Source: Plotosus lineatus (lineage: Eukaryota > Chordata > Actinopteri > Siluriformes > Plotosidae). Taken from it: DNA of 64,000 bases. Made by a program: the position numbers and the translations under genes. The notes beneath the pieces are model-generated. The model worked only from the letters and a program-made list of their open reading frames with translations. It ran no database searches and had not been told where the DNA came from. Each line of letters starts with the position of its first letter. Positions within the stretch are counted from its first letter, which is position 1. Shown piece by piece: positions 24,805 to 37,586 of this stretch. The stretch lies in the NCBI GenBank assembly GCA_024760905.1, contig CM045733.1:69725001-69789000 (forward strand). The letters are read 5' to 3'.

Positions 24805-25899
24805 CATTACTCTTTTGTTCAAGAATGTAAGAAGAAGCAATTAATAGAGCAGCTTATAACATACATTATAACATCATTGATGTATATTCTGTTTGCATTT
24901 AATCAGCTTAGTATTATTGAACAAAATAGTGGCTTTTTGGTAGATTTCCTGTTTTTAGACCTTTGTGACACCATGCATATGCTTAATTTTTTCAAAATTT
25001 CCCTACATTAGCATACACAGTGCGCATGTTATACAAATTTTTAAAAAAAAAAAAAAAAAAGGTCAGCCAAGCAGTGTGAAGCTGTGGCTCGAAAAGTGTT
25101 GGGTCATTTTGTAGACTGAGCAAGGACATCTGCCATCTTTGAAATAAGACTGGTCACTACTATTGCCTTTACCGTGGCCCAAAATCTTACCCCTGAGACA
25201 TCTATTACTTCTTTGCTGTTATATCTCGCTCATATTGATTTAAATCTCATGCATGTTGATTTAAAGCATCAGCAGTTGAGCTGTTTGGTATTTGGAGGAA
25301 TTGAATTCCTTGAATATTTTAAACTACAGAGAAACTATGGCTCTCATAGAAATGTTATGATGTATGTGAGATGCTCTAGTGCTTTCCAAATATCATGACA
25401 TGCAGTCGTATCTCATATCATGTGACCGCACTAAATCACACCTGGCATGTAATGGCACATATTTTCTCCTTCAGTGTAACACAAGAGGTGATCTATCAGC
25501 ACTGTGTTTACCTCAACAATAATCAACTCTGTGATCAAAATTAAAATGGATGTTTGCCGTACAGCACTAGTTTCATGCAGCTCATGATCTTTCATGATTC
25601 AACTGCCGGACTTGAGGTGTAGCCAATCCAGATGTTGCTATTACCCTGATGAATGATTAAGCTGTGTGAGACCATCCAAGAAAAAAGTCAAGTGTTAGAT
25701 AATGCATATGTACTACGTGGGAGGAAATGACTATTAGGCCTGTATGCATGTGTAAGCCAAAGTGTTGGCAGGGTTCTGGAGTGTCAGACACTAAGGACAT
25801 CTGTTACTATCCCCTAACACTCTGTATCTCACTCACTCACTGTGCTTCACCCACTCACCCCTGTGAAATGCTATTTTGGATACATACATGCTTATACCC

Positions 25900-25902
<3 letters not shown>
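24805..25902. other. Unique sequence, nothing recognised
   Basis: Contains an A run at 25044-25060 and small open frames without motifs. Confidence 0.45.
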
Positions 25903-25953
<51 letters not shown>

Positions 25954-25956
25954 CAT
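25903..25956. repeat. (CA)n microsatellite
   Basis: About 26 CA units with one G interruption. Ordinary AT-rich sequence without features continues to 26300. Confidence 0.95.
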
Positions 25957-26300
25957 TCACTATTACACAGTCACACACTTCCAGTATTCATACCACTTTT
26001 ACTGTATTTCCATAAAAATAACTTCCATTATCATGCATGACTTATGGTAACATACATAGTTTTCCGTGACATGCACAATCTTTATTAACCTATTCACAGT
26101 TTGTATTTACAACCACATTAATTTAATAGAATGTGTGTATGAATAACATTAACATGGGTATTAGTGAGGAGCCCTATTGATATGCATAACCATTCAGTTT
26201 CTTTTGAAACATCAGCAAGAACCCATAATGTCAGTTTGTCCGTAACTCTGGCGTAAGTGTACATAGGAGGACTCTGTTAACATTTCTTATACGGTATATC

Positions 26301-26590
26301 TTCTTTTCTTTTCGGCTGTTCCCTTTTTTCTTAGGGGTGGTCGCAGGTCTTCATGGAAGTCATATTAATGATTCACATGTTTGATTTGGCATAGGTTTTT
26401 ACGTCGGATGCCCTAATTCCTGACACAACCATGAGCAAGGGGCAGAAACACGCTGACAGCTATGCAGCTACTCTTGATGAAAATCAACAATGGTTCTTTT
26501 AAATGAGCCTCATAGACAGTGAGAGACATGGTCGGCCTTTGATAACCCAGTTAGCTGCACTTGGGGACAGTGACAACCTTGTGGAGAGTG
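26301..26590 (-). mobile_element. SINE (family 1, RTE-type tail) truncated against a Tc1 element
   Basis: Left to right on the plus strand it shows the complement of the GAA-rich tail (TCTTCTTTTCTTTTCGGCTG), the tail block, and the body with ATAACCCAGTTAGCTGCAC. It stops at CTTGTGGAGAGTG, exactly where the Tc1 terminal repeat begins. The B and A boxes expected next are not found here or beyond the far end of the Tc1, so the head was lost rather than displaced. Confidence 0.85.
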
Positions 26591-26945
26591 CCAGTACAGT
26601 GCTGTGCCAAAGTTTTGCCCCTTGCTGATTTTTTTTTTTTTTTTTTTACTTTTTTGTACCTTTATCACACTTAACTTTTTCAGATCATCAAACAAATGTA
26701 AACATTACACAAAATAACCCAAGTATTCCTAAAATGCAGTTTTTACTGTTTTGATTTTATTTGTTAAGTGAAAAATCCTATCCAAACCTACACAAAGCTT
26801 TGTGGAAAAAGTAATTGCCCCTTGTTAAAAGGTGAGGTAATTGTGATTAATCCTATTATTGGGGAAAACTGAGTTCAATTTCATGGCCACACCCAGGCCT
26901 GATTGCTGCCAGACATTTCCAATCAGGAGATCCCTAACATAAAAC

Positions 26946-28846
26946 TGGAAGGAAAGTTGATAAGCAGACATGGTGGTGAAATGAGGACGTGCAGGAGTGT
27001 GTACAAAGGAAGAGGTGAGCTAAGAAGAAGTGGGACATTGAGAGGACTGAAGAGAGTAAACAGGAGTACAGGGAGACACAGCGTAAGGAGAAGGTAGCGG
27101 TGTCAAAGGCCAAACAGAGGGCGTATGATGATTTGTATGCTAGGTTGGACAGTAAAGAGGGAGAAAATGCTTTTACAGGTTGGCACAGCAGAAAAATAGA
27201 GATGGGAAGAACATGCAGCAAGTTCGAGTGATTAAGGAGAGAGAAGGAAATGTATTGACTGATGACAGAAGTGTGCTGGAAAGATGGAAAGAGTACTTTG
27301 AAAAGCTGAGGAATGAGGAAAATGAAAGAGGAAAAAAAAGGAGTACAAGAGGTGACCATTGAGGACCAGGAAGTATCAAAGATTAGTAAGGGTGAAGTGA
27401 GGAGGGCATTGAAAAGGATGAAGAGTGGAAAGGCAGTTGGTCCTGATGACATACCTGTGGAGGTATGGAAGTGTTGAGGAGAGGTAACAGTAGATTTATT
27501 GTTAAGAACATTCAACAAGGTCTTAGAAAGTGAGCAGATTCTGGAGGAATGGAGAAGAAATGTGCTGGTGCGCATTTTTAAGAACACAGAAGACGTGCAG
27601 AGTTGTGGCTATAAAGTCATTGGGAAAGAATAGTGGAAGCTCGACTAAGGGCAGAGGTCAGCATTTGTGAACAACAATTTGGTTTCATGCCAAAAAGAGC
27701 ATCGCAGATGCAGTGTTTGCTTTGAGGATGTTAATAGAGAAGTACCGAGAAGGTCAGAGGGAGCTGCATTGTGCCTTTGTTGATCTGGAGAAAGCATACG
27801 ACAGGGTGCCGAGAGAAGAACTGTGGTATTGTATGAGGAAGTCTGGAGTGGCAGAGAAGTATGTTGGAGTGGTGCAGAACATGTATGAGAGATGTAAGAC
27901 AGTGGTGAGGTGTGCTGTCGGTGTGACAGAAGAATTCAAGGTGGAAGTGGGACTGCATCAAGGATCAGCTTTGAGCCCCTTCTTGTTTGCTATGGTGATG
28001 GACAGGCTGACGGTCGAGGTTAGACAAGAATCTCCATGGACTATGATGTTGGCAGATGACATTGTGATCTGTAGTGAGAGCAGAGAACAAGTGGAGAAAA
28101 ATCTAGAGAGGTGGAGGTATGCCCTGGAAAGGAGAGGAAATGAAAGTTAGCCTCAGTAAGTCAGAATACATGTGTGTGAATGAGAAGGACCCAAGAGGAA
28201 TGGTGAGGTTACAGGGAGCAGAGATAAAGAAGGTATAGGATTTTAAATACTTTGGCTCAACCTCCAGAGCAATGGAGAGTGTGGAAAAGAGGTGAAGCAT
28301 GTGCAGGCAGGTTGGAATGGTTGGAGAAAAGTGTCCGGTGTAATGTGTGATAGGAGGGTATTGGCAAGAATGAAAGGAAAAGTGTACAAGACGGTGATGA
28401 GGGCAGCAATGTTGTATGGGTTAGAAACAGTGGCACTGAGGAAAAGACAGGAGGCAAAGATGGAGGTAGCAGAGATGAAAATGTTGTTGTTCTCTTTGGG
28501 AGTAACGAGGATGGATAGGATAAGGAATGAGTACATCGGGGGGCAGCACATGTTAGAGGTTTTGGATTCAAAGTCAGAGAGGCTAGATTGAGATGGTTTG
28601 GGCATGTACAGAGGAGGGATAGTGAATTGGTAGTAGGATGCTGAGGTTGGAACTACCAGGCAGAAGGTCGAGAGGAAGACCAAAGAAGAGATTTATGGAT
28701 GTGGTGAAGGAGGACATGAAGGTCGTTGGCATAAGAGAAGAAGATGCAGAGGACAGGGTGAGATGGAGGCAGATGATTTGTTGTGGCGACCCCTGAAGGG
28801 AACAGCCGAAAGGAAAAGAAGAAGAAGAAAAAGAAAGAAGAGGAGC
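26946..28846 (+). mobile_element. RTE-type LINE, 5'-truncated, inserted in the Tc1
   Basis: A 1,901-bp non-LTR retrotransposon flanked by perfect 15-bp duplications of TCCCTAACATAAAAC (26931-26945 and 28847-28861). It starts downstream of the endonuclease region and includes the sequence before the reverse transcriptase, the RT itself and the C-terminal region. The short 3' end has GTGGCGACCCCTGAAGGGAA and a GAAGAAGAA-rich tail, as in RTE-clade elements. Several frameshifts and stops are present. The clade is judged from protein style and tail and is not proven. Confidence 0.88.
27713..28150 (+). pseudogene. LINE reverse transcriptase fragment
   Basis: A 145-codon frame covering central RT motifs: FVDLEKAYDRV from about 27776 (first catalytic Asp), LHQGSALSPFLFA near residue 82, and LADDIVI from about 28049 (catalytic Asp pair; Leu replaces the usual Phe or Tyr before the Ala). 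The frame closes shortly after; the thumb and C-terminal parts continue in other frames at 28140-28760 (blocks GWNGWRKVSGVMCDRR and LGVTRMDRIRNEY at 28292-28591). It is inactive as it stands. Confidence 0.87.
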
Positions 28847-29055
28847 TCCCTAACATAAAACCATGGTAGGCCACACTGTACACACATCATCATGCCGCGA
28901 TTCAGTGAGCTTCAAGAGCAAACAAGAAAGAAGATTATAGAGATGTCTCGGTCTAAAGGATACAAAGTCATTGGTAAATCTTTGGGACTCCAGCACTGTC
29001 AGAGCTATTATCCATAAACGAAGAAGGCATGGCACAGTGGTGACCCTTCCCAGAA

Positions 29056-29850
29056 GTGGCTCCAAGAGCATGGCCCAGTGTAACCGGAGAAGTCACAAAG
29101 GATCCAAAAACCATTTCTAAACAACTACAAGTCTCACTTGCCTCAGTTAATGTCAATGTTCATGACTCCACCACCAGAAAGACACAAGGCAAAAATGGCA
29201 TCCATGGAAGAGTTCCGAGGGAAATGCCACTGTTGACAAAAAAGAATATCAAGGCACGACTCACTTTTGCCGAGAATCATCTTGATCATCCACAAAGCTT
29301 TTGGAAAAATGTCCTCTGGACTGATGAAACTAAAGTTGAACTTTTTGGGAGGAATGCAACCTGGTACATCTGGCACAGAAGGAGCCTGCATTTGATAAAA
29401 AGAACATTGTGCCAACAGTGAAACATGGTGGTGGAAGTGTGATGATCTCAGTCTGCTTTGCTGCTTCAGGACCTGGGCGACTTGTCACGATTGATGGAAT
29501 CATGAATTCTGCTACCAAGAAATCCTGGCGAAGAATGTTCCAGACACCTAAAGTGCACCTGGGTTCTGCAGCAAGACAATGATCCGAAGCACACCAGCCA
29601 GTCCACTTCTGAATGGCTAAAAAAGAACAAAATTAGGGTTTTGGAATCTCCTTGTCAAAGTCCCAAACGGAACCCTATTGAGATGATGTGGCATGACCTT
29701 AAAAAGGCTGTTCATCCCCGAAAACCATCCAATCTGGTTGATCTTAAACAATTCTGCAGAGAAGAGTGGGCCAAAATCCCATCACAGTGATGTGAAAGAC
29801 TCATCGCCTCTTATCACAAACGCTTGACTGCAGTTATTACTGCAAAATGT
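29056..29850 (+). pseudogene. Broken Tc1 transposase (family A)
   Basis: A frame at 29056-29421 holds the end of the helix-turn-helix region (VTKDPKTISKQLQ, HDSTTRKT) and the first catalytic block, WTDETKVELFGR. A frame break follows the block encoding GGGSVM. The second Asp block (QQDNDPKHTSQS, about 29570) and the third acidic residue block (NPIEMMWHDLKK, about 29670) are recognisable downstream. The DDE triad can thus be traced, but frameshifts make the copy inactive. The N-terminal part lies right after the nested LINE (from about 28890). Confidence 0.88.
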
Positions 29851-30091
29851 GGTTCAACTAGCTATTAGGTTTAGGGGGCAATTACTTAGTCACACGGGAA
29901 CTTGTAGGTTCAGATGTTTTTTTTTTCCCCCTTAATAAATGCAATTGGGACTGAAAACTGCATTTTGTGTTTACTTGTGTTTTATCTTTGTAAAATATTT
30001 AGGTTTGCCTGATCTGAAATGGATGACAATGACAAACGTGCAAAAAATGTCAGAAATTGGTCAGGGGCAAAATCTTTTGCACAGCACTGTA

Positions 30092-31503
30092 TATAACTGT
30101 AGTCATGGGAATGAATTCCTGAGTGATGGTAACTTCTCCATCTTCCCCTCTAAAATGTTAACTTGTTTAAAGCCATAAGATGTCTTTTTAAATAAAATAA
30201 AATAGACTTTTCACTTTTCAACAGCGTATCCAGAATTTTACATGCCATATGCAGTAGGTATTATTATTTTTTTTTTAGCTGCGAAAATAAACTATTATTG
30301 CCACACAGTGCATTACTCATTTGAATAGAAAGCCTTTGAACCCAGTCACACTGAGGAATTTCATGTTTGTGGTGCATATAATCTGCTTACGGGAGTGACC
30401 CTTTTTAACAGTCTGGCGTCTCTCTACCCTGAGGTGATAGTGGGGCTCCCATAGAGGTTCTTCCATCCTATGGATCCTGGCTTGCACTCTTACTAGGATC
30501 AGTGTTGAGCTATGCATTTGGTACCTGAGTCTTCAGTGGGACTTGACAGACTTAATCCACCTCTTAATATCACCACTATCCTATCGCAATTATACAAACC
30601 ATCCACAGTGTACAAAAACACAATACAACAAGGCATGGCATTGCAGAGAGGAATTTTGAACATTTCTGCTAGTAACTCTGCGTGTTGCATAACTTTGGCA
30701 CTTGGCCAAAAGAAAAATAATATAAACCTCACCTCCACTTCCTCTACTTTTCTTTATGATGTCTAAAGTCCGACTTGAAAATGGTTTTTAATAATGTCCG
30801 ACAGATTTTTTTTTTTGTTCAATTAGATTTCAGCTTCTAACGTCCACATACACACTGGTAGTAGTGCAGCCAAGAGACGCGCTACGAAATGAAGAGAACG
30901 GACTGTTGGGAATAAATTAATACAATTTAATGGAACAAATACTAGAATTTAAGTTGTCAATGTAGGTCAGAGTTTCTGAGAGTGTTTAGGCTAACAGAGA
31001 AGACTTTGCTGGCCCTGATTCTAACCCACTAGCAAGGATAAATGAGTTCGTCGATGTTTTGTTGCTGATTGTCATTGTTTTTGTCAGCAAATCTTATATT
31101 TTACAGAGAAAACAATTCACGCAAATAAACAACTAATTATATTCTTGTGTTACTGAAATGTTCTCAAACAGAAATGGTGTACTTTGACAAGATTAAGATT
31201 GCATGTTTGGTTACCTTATTTATAGTCTCTTCTATAAACAAGTTATTGTAAAATGAATTAAACATGGTGTACATTGGATACGTGGATGGGGTTTGAGAGT
31301 TACAACAACAAAAAAAATGCTAGGTCCGCTTTTAGGCAATTCCTAAATCTTGATATTATTTCTGTACACAAGATTTATGCTAAGGCTTCCCCACAGCTCA
31401 TGACATTTTTGGAAAGTCGTGTGGTAGTCTGGTACAGAAATTAAAAGTCATGGAATTTCAGTATTTATTTTTATTCTTAGTTTCTTCTCTAGCAAGGGAA
31501 GGA
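30092..31503. other. Unique sequence, nothing recognised
   Basis: AT-rich, with T runs at about 30268 and 30808. No exon or repeat family is recognised. Confidence 0.45.
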
Positions 31504-32599
31504 CAAACCGGATTCCCAAAAAAGTTGGGACACTATACAAATTGTGAATAAAAACTGAATGCAATGAAGTAGAAGTACCAAATTTCAATATTTTATTCCA
31601 TATAGAAAATAGATGACGGATCAAAAGTTTAAACTGAGAAAATGTATAATTTTGATGGGAAAATGTGTTGATTTTAAATTTCATGGTGTCAACAAATGTC
31701 AAAAAGTTGGGACAAGGCCATTTTCACCACTGCCATGCATCCCCTCTTCTTACAACAGTCTGCAAACATTTGGGGACCAAGGAGACAGGTTTCTCAAGTT
31801 TTGAAATAGGAATCATTCCCATTCTTGTTAATCCCATTGCTATCCCATTCTTGTCTAATACAGGCCTCTAACTGTTCAACTGCCTTGGGCTTTCTTTTAA
31901 CCTTCCTCTTTACGATGCGCCAAATGTTCTCTTTAGGTGAAAGATCTGGACTGCAGGCTGGCCATTTCAGTACCCAGATCCTTTTACTACTCGACATAAT
32001 GTTGTAATTAATGCTGTGTGTGGTCTGGCATTATCGTGTTGAAAAATGCAAGGTCTTCTCTGAAAGAGACGACGTCTGGATGGGAGCTTATGTTGTTCTA
32101 GAACCTGAATATACCTTTCTGCATCGACGGTGCCTTTTAAACGGATAACTTTGAACTCTTTGCAATTTTTCCCTGGGAAACACCTTTCTGATATTGTTAC
32201 ACTATCTTTCTGCATAACATTGGGAATATTTGTGAACCTCTACCTATTTTCGCTTCTGAAAGACACTACCACTCTGAGAAGCTCTTTTTATACTCAGGCA
32301 TGTTGCCAATGGACCTCATTGGTGGTAATCAGTCTTCCAGCTGTTCATTATAAGTGCAATTGACTTTTATAGTCTTTTATTGCTACCTGTGCCAATTTTT
32401 TTGAGATTTGTTGACTCAATGAAATTTAAAATCAACAAATTTTTTTCTTAAAATGATACATTTTCTCAGTTTCAACTTTAGATCTGTCATCTACGTTCTG
32501 TTCAGAATAAAATATTGAAATTTGGCATTTCCACCTCATTGCATTCAGTTTTTATTCACAATTTGTATAGTGTCCCAACTTTTTTTGGAATCTGGTTTG
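31504..32599 (-). mobile_element. Tc1-like transposon (family B) with ~210-bp inverted repeats, internally deleted
   Basis: The left end CAAACCGGATTCCCAAAAAA and the right end TTTTTTGGAATCTGGTTTG are inverted repeats. The similarity continues inward for about 210 bp on each side (31504-31718 against 32386-32599), the long inverted-repeat form known from fish Tc1 elements. The right end abuts TA; the left has GA. The 1.1-kb length is short of the usual 1.6 kb. A C-terminal transposase relic is on the minus strand (31794-32215; blocks WPACSPDLSPKENIW and FQHDNARPHTA), with a deletion removing most of the region before the second Asp. Confidence 0.9.
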
Positions 32600-32636
32600 T
32601 ATTTAGCCTGGCATTTAACAAGACCAAAGTGAGTGT

Positions 32637-32676
<40 letters not shown>

Positions 32677-32886
32677 AAACAGTGAGAACACACACACAGA
32701 AGCAGTTGGCAGCCACATTGCAGTGCCCAGAGAGCTGTGGGGGTTAGGCACCTTGCTCAAGGGCACTTCAGTCATGAAGGTGGAGGAAGGGACACCACAC
32801 TTTTTTTTTTTTCTGCTTGTTCAGAATTGAACCAGCATAATTTTGGTCCCAAACCTGCTTTTCTAACCATTAGGCTATGCCGCTCC
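32637..32886 (-). mobile_element. (CA)n followed by tRNA-derived SINE (family 4)
   Basis: A CA run at 32637-32674 leads into a SINE whose tRNA-like head is at the right edge on the minus strand: GGGAGCGGCATAGCCTAATG (A box TAGCCTAATGGTTAG) and B box GGTTCAATTCTG. The body contains GCCCTTGAGCAAGGTGCCTA. A T run at 32801-32812 interrupts it. A related copy is at 59.8-60.05 kb. Confidence 0.75.
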
Positions 32887-34919
32887 CATTTATTGGGCTA
32901 AGTCAAGAATTATCACGGAAATTTGTTTGTAGTATGTAACTTTTAGTTTGCATTTATCAAAATGTAATATTGTCCATCTGGTATTTTTTAACGGGTTATT
33001 TCTGTTTGCTTAATCACTGAAAGCATTCAGTACTGCACTAAAAATATCTGTAAAACAGCTTCCCGATCTTTAAAATTCTGTGGGTTGATTTCAGTCTGCT
33101 TGCCACAAAGGTGACCTGTTTTTCTGTTCATTATTTGTCATGGAAATTCAGCTTTTTATTCACTCAAAGTCACGCAGAAGTCAGGGAATTTTACATTTGA
33201 CTTAGGGCCGATTTACATCAGTCTTTGAGCTGTCTTTCAGATGTCCTTTCACTTCAGGTAGAATTCTACTGGAATTAATACAGCAAGTTACACTCGCAGT
33301 AATATGTGTATTTCAAGTCTATAAAAGTGAGATAGGAATGTTTGGCATTAGCTGTATGCTGTAATACATAAATGATAATAATGTGTCCTTTTTGCAAGCA
33401 TTTGGTAACTTAAACATGTAATAAGCTGGAATAATACACATAACAAACATACCAAATATTTGCTTCTGATTCCTTATGGGTTACACAAAGATACACATGA
33501 CAAAAGAACAACCTTTCAATACACTTGGAACATTTTCAAAGTTACTGACACACATACTTCTTGTGTTCAGACGTACTGCTTTGTGGCAGAATGTCATTTT
33601 GGACACTACAGAAGTTTTTGTGTCGCAGAAGCCTAGTATTGCATTCAGGAATCTTAAAAATCGTGCTTCAGGAATGGAGGCGGAGTAAAGGACATTAGCT
33701 TACACTTCCCGAATGCTTTGCTCTGGTTTGCTGTCTACATTAGGCTTTAGGATGGGAACCATATCCATTAATGTATACACAATATTTTTCATGACCGTAC
33801 TGACGAGTTCAAACTGACGTGAGCGTACTGAAACTGTAAAGGTATTTTTGAACTGGAAGCAAAGAGAAAAAGGAACAGGTGGCTTTGATGTTTTGGAATA
33901 GAAAACCATGTGGACACCCAATAAAGATGATGTAGAGAGTATAAACCAAGAGCAACAACCCGCTGTCAACACTTTCTTTGAAACTACAACTAAACCCAAA
34001 GGCCCGAATCAGCTAGCATGCCCATCACCTCACCTCTAACTCTTTGGGTATACTTACAACATCTGCTTATTCGGCCTGAGCAGTTTCGAGACACAGTTTT
34101 CCCAGTGTAGGAAAAGGCACAGACGTTCCGACTTTTTTTACACCATGCTTTACATAAACCGCAGTGAGTATTATAGTGTGAGTACAAGTACAAGAAGTAG
34201 CAGGATCAGTCGTCTACAACCCAGTTATTTGAGCACCATTCAATGAGAGGTTGAGAATAACTATATACAAAGTAAAAAGAGACAAAATAACTCATGGAGA
34301 AATGCATTGGTGTTCAGGTGAATCCAGGAGATAAAAAGGAGGCTCATGCGGTTTTGGCAACAGTACAAACATTTATGAACTGAGAAGTCAGAAGTCCCCA
34401 AGCTCATCTGTATTTTTGGATATTTTCTTTTTTGATTCTTCTTAGTTGAGTTAAGAAGCACCCACAAAATACGGCTCATTAGTTCTTAAATTTAAATTTT
34501 GGGATCAGGACACTTTATTCAAGCCTTTCCTGCAATCTGGGTTTATGCACACCATATTAATCTCTTGCATAAAGGAATGCATACATATAAATGCAGCCAG
34601 AATTTATTAAATCCAACAAGAAAAGCTTAGGCTGATTTCTTAAATGCATAAATAGAAGACCGTGTTCAACTGTGCAATAAAAGTAAAGACGTCCATCTGC
34701 AAATGAACCTGGCAGTTTCGGGAACTTTCGACTTGAAAAGTGCAACCTACAGGCGGAGTCTATGCAAATTCATTTGTTTTCCGCACAAAAGGCAATTTTG
34801 CTCACGCCTAAAAAAAGTTATATTTATAGAATAAAAGCCTTTAGAATATCATGTTAGTTAAATAAAGTCAAACATGAGAGTTCTCTGATAAAAGGCCCAA
34901 ACACTCTTTAAGATCCAGC
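32887..34919. other. Unique sequence, nothing recognised
   Basis: AT-rich, repeat-poor sequence. Small frames (70-99 codons) show no domain. Confidence 0.45.
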
Positions 34920-35223
34920 AGCAGCAGCAGCTCATTGCACACCAGCACACCTTCACCACCACACTCTCACATTCTCCATTCTCTCTGTTCCCAACCTCTT
35001 CCTGCCTCATCTTCAAACCACGTTATATCATGTCATCTTCTTGTGACTGGCGTTCACATTCACTCTTCTCTACTCTACATGTGTCATTCAGTCTTTTTTG
35101 AAGTGAGCACTTCCTGCCTTTTGCTCTTTTCGTCTCTCCCTTTCTTAAAACCATGCTTGCTGCCCATCAACTGTTTGTGTGTGCACACAGGTGTGCTTTT
35201 CTATCTTCATGGGAACCAGATGT

Positions 35224-35257
<34 letters not shown>

Positions 35258-36314
35258 CAAATCCACAAATAGAAAAATTAAGACTGAGGTGTAGCTTAGC
35301 ATTTATTGGCTACTTTAATAGTCATGTCAACAGAAGTTCATCAGAAGGATAGAAAGACAAACCTGTGTGTGCTGTCTGAAATGATGTAAGATTAATATGG
35401 AGTGCTTTTACTGCTTTTCAATCTGTCTGCTTATGATTTCTGTTTTTCTCATCTCTTGATCATGCTGTCTGTCTTTCTGAGTGTACTTTCTGTTCCTGAC
35501 CCTCCCAAATCCACATACACCCACTCTTACTTTTATATACTTTATTTGCCTTTATTCTGTGTCCAGCGGGAAGTAAGAGTAAATGTTGGAGGCTTTTCTT
35601 GCCTCCGAACCATTATATTAAAGTTAATGTACTTTCTGTCTCAGGGGATTGTAATGGATGTGAGTAAAACATGTATGTGGAGAACACATCTCCCCGTTCC
35701 ATCTGATCAAGTCCCCGAAGACTGTGTGTACACATGCATATTTGAAAGCGAGAGGGAGAGAGCGGGCTCTGTGGTTGCTCTGCCACCCATCCCCTGGGTA
35801 CAGCTGCACATACAGGGCTCTGGCAGATGGCAAATCTCTTTCTCTGGGGTATTAGGGAGTAAACGCCTGCACTCATCTTCTCCCTCACTGTTTCCATGCC
35901 TGTCCTTCCTCATGCATGTCTGATCCCTTTTTCTGTTCACTATTAGTCTTTTCTTTGACAGACAGCTCAGAGAGGCACCACTGCTGGCAAATTATATCCT
36001 TTTTCTCTAAGTTTTTCCTTCCTTCTCTCCCGTCTCCCCATCACTGTTCTCTTTGCATTGCTCTTTCCTTCCTTCTGTCATGTATTTTATGGATTCCCTC
36101 TTTGTGACTTGTTTCACACCGTCTTCTTTTTCAGCTCTGTATCTTTCTCCCATTTCCCCCTTTCTGTGTAATTAAATAAGTAAATAAGGTTTCAATATAA
36201 AACCTTTTGGCTTTGGTGTTGCTATGGTTACTTCTCTATCCACTGTGGGTGGGTGTGTATGTGTGTGTATGAGTTGAGCGTCTCTGAATTTGGTGCTGTT
36301 TAGCTTGCTTTTTG

Positions 36315-36358
<44 letters not shown>

Positions 36359-37430
36359 TTTTGTTTATTTTTTTGCAGCACTGTCTTCAGGTTGTATGGT
36401 GCTATAAGTATTTTCATTTTTCCTCAATGACCAGCGTTTAACAACGTTCTGAATAAAAGCGCTATCAACTGCTTGGTTTTGTTCACTGTGTTCACGAATG
36501 TAATGAAATTCAAATGAGAGACATTTAATCAACTATCAAATTGCTCATTTGTGATGTACCCGTGCAGTCCGGTCATAAAATGTTACTTGTACTCAACCCT
36601 CCTCCAGTTTCATGCACTGTTTCACAGACAGATCTTCATCAATCTCAGCAGGGGTTGATTAATGCCTGTTTACTGATACTAGTGGTCAAGAGCCTGATTA
36701 TGGCTTTTGTCTCTTTGTGCTGGCTAAGAAACCCCTACTCTCGGTATAAACTATGCTGTTTATATTATGTTTGGAGTTTAATGTCCTAACAGGTGATCAG
36801 CCCAAGTGCATAATCTTAATTAGGTATGTTATGAAGAACTCTAACTGTCAACCAAGCATTTATACTGTATGAATCAAGTGAATTAATGGACCCATAATTG
36901 TCTCTAAAATGGTCATTATGATTGTTAGATTGGAGTGTTATTAGCAAGAATCTTAGACGTCTGCTACTTAGCGGAATTTCGCTATTTTTTTACTCGCCAA
37001 AGCGATAATTATTTTTATTCTTGTATAATTTTGCTAAAAAAATTGCGTGGACGGTTAATAGATTAGCAGAATGTGTGCCAATCAAGTTGGCTTGCTTTAG
37101 ATATGTTTTGGTCGATGTCGGTTGTTTCCGTTGACATTCGATAACATTTGGGAAGTAAAGTACCGCGAGAATTTACACAAAATAATGAGAAAACGTATGG
37201 CAACTTCCTTGCAGGATTTCTGATCGATTTCTTACCGGAAGATTCTCGATTTCAACATGTCATGGAAGAAGGACATTCTCCATAAGAGACATAGTGAAAC
37301 GGTTATCGGGGTTAAATGCTGGGATCAAAAATTCATAGAACTGGTCATGGCTGGAAAAAGTAGTAGACGGATGCCTGCTATCGGAATTCATTATTGCCTG
37401 GTCAGTCGTTTTTATAAATTGATGCAATAA
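34920..37430. other. Pyrimidine-biased unique region with poly-T and poly-A tracts
   Basis: Starts with four to five CAG units (34918-34931). The plus strand is strongly C/T-rich from 34.93 to 36.18 kb, with a T run at 35228-35254 and an A run at 36322-36352. A 173-codon frame at 35402-35923 is the longest outside repeats. It shows no recognisable domain and has the composition expected of this biased region, so I do not call it a gene. Confidence 0.45.
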
Positions 37431-37432
37431 GT

Positions 37433-37580
37433 CAGTGCTTCTCAATTATTTTCTGTGGTGCCCCCCCCCAGGAACAAAAACATTTCACACACCCCCACCA
37501 CCCCGCAAGCAACTACAAACAGTATTATTTGTATATAAAATTGTTAGTAGTACACCTCTGCATAATACCCCCATTTCACT
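37433..37580 (+). mobile_element. hAT-like transposon left end
   Basis: CAGTGCTTCTCAATTATTTT followed by CTGTGGTGCCCCCCC matches the CAGTG..CTCAA style and C-rich inner sequence of hAT terminal repeats seen widely in vertebrates. No matching right end (a TTGAG..CACTG) was found nearby, so the element is truncated or composite. The 11-bp-period array starts just inside it. Confidence 0.55.
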
Positions 37581-37586
37581 GGAGCA

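Larger units (their letters stand above)
26597..30089 (+). mobile_element. Tc1-like transposon (family A) with both ends, carrying a nested LINE
   Basis: Both terminal inverted repeats are present: CAGTGCTGTGCCAAAGTTTT on the left, and the right end ATCTTTTGCACAGCACTG, which is its complement. Each abuts a TA target (26595-26596 and 30090-30091). Without the LINE and one target duplication the element is about 1,577 bp, normal for Tc1. Subterminal repeat-like blocks around 26640-26830 and 29890-30060 are also inverted relatives. The transposase is broken (separate entry). Confidence 0.93.

Noticed and set aside
26934..27587. 217-codon minus-strand open frame
   Set aside because: It is the antisense of the RTE-type LINE; the real coding sense is the plus strand, with reverse transcriptase motifs.
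28243..28683. 146-codon minus-strand frame with hydrophobic stretches
   Set aside because: Antisense of the C-terminal part of the LINE; the plus strand carries its recognisable motifs.
35402..35923. 173-codon plus-strand open frame, the longest outside repeats
   Set aside because: No recognisable domain, no splice or promoter context, and its composition follows the C/T bias of the region, where long stop-free frames are expected by chance.
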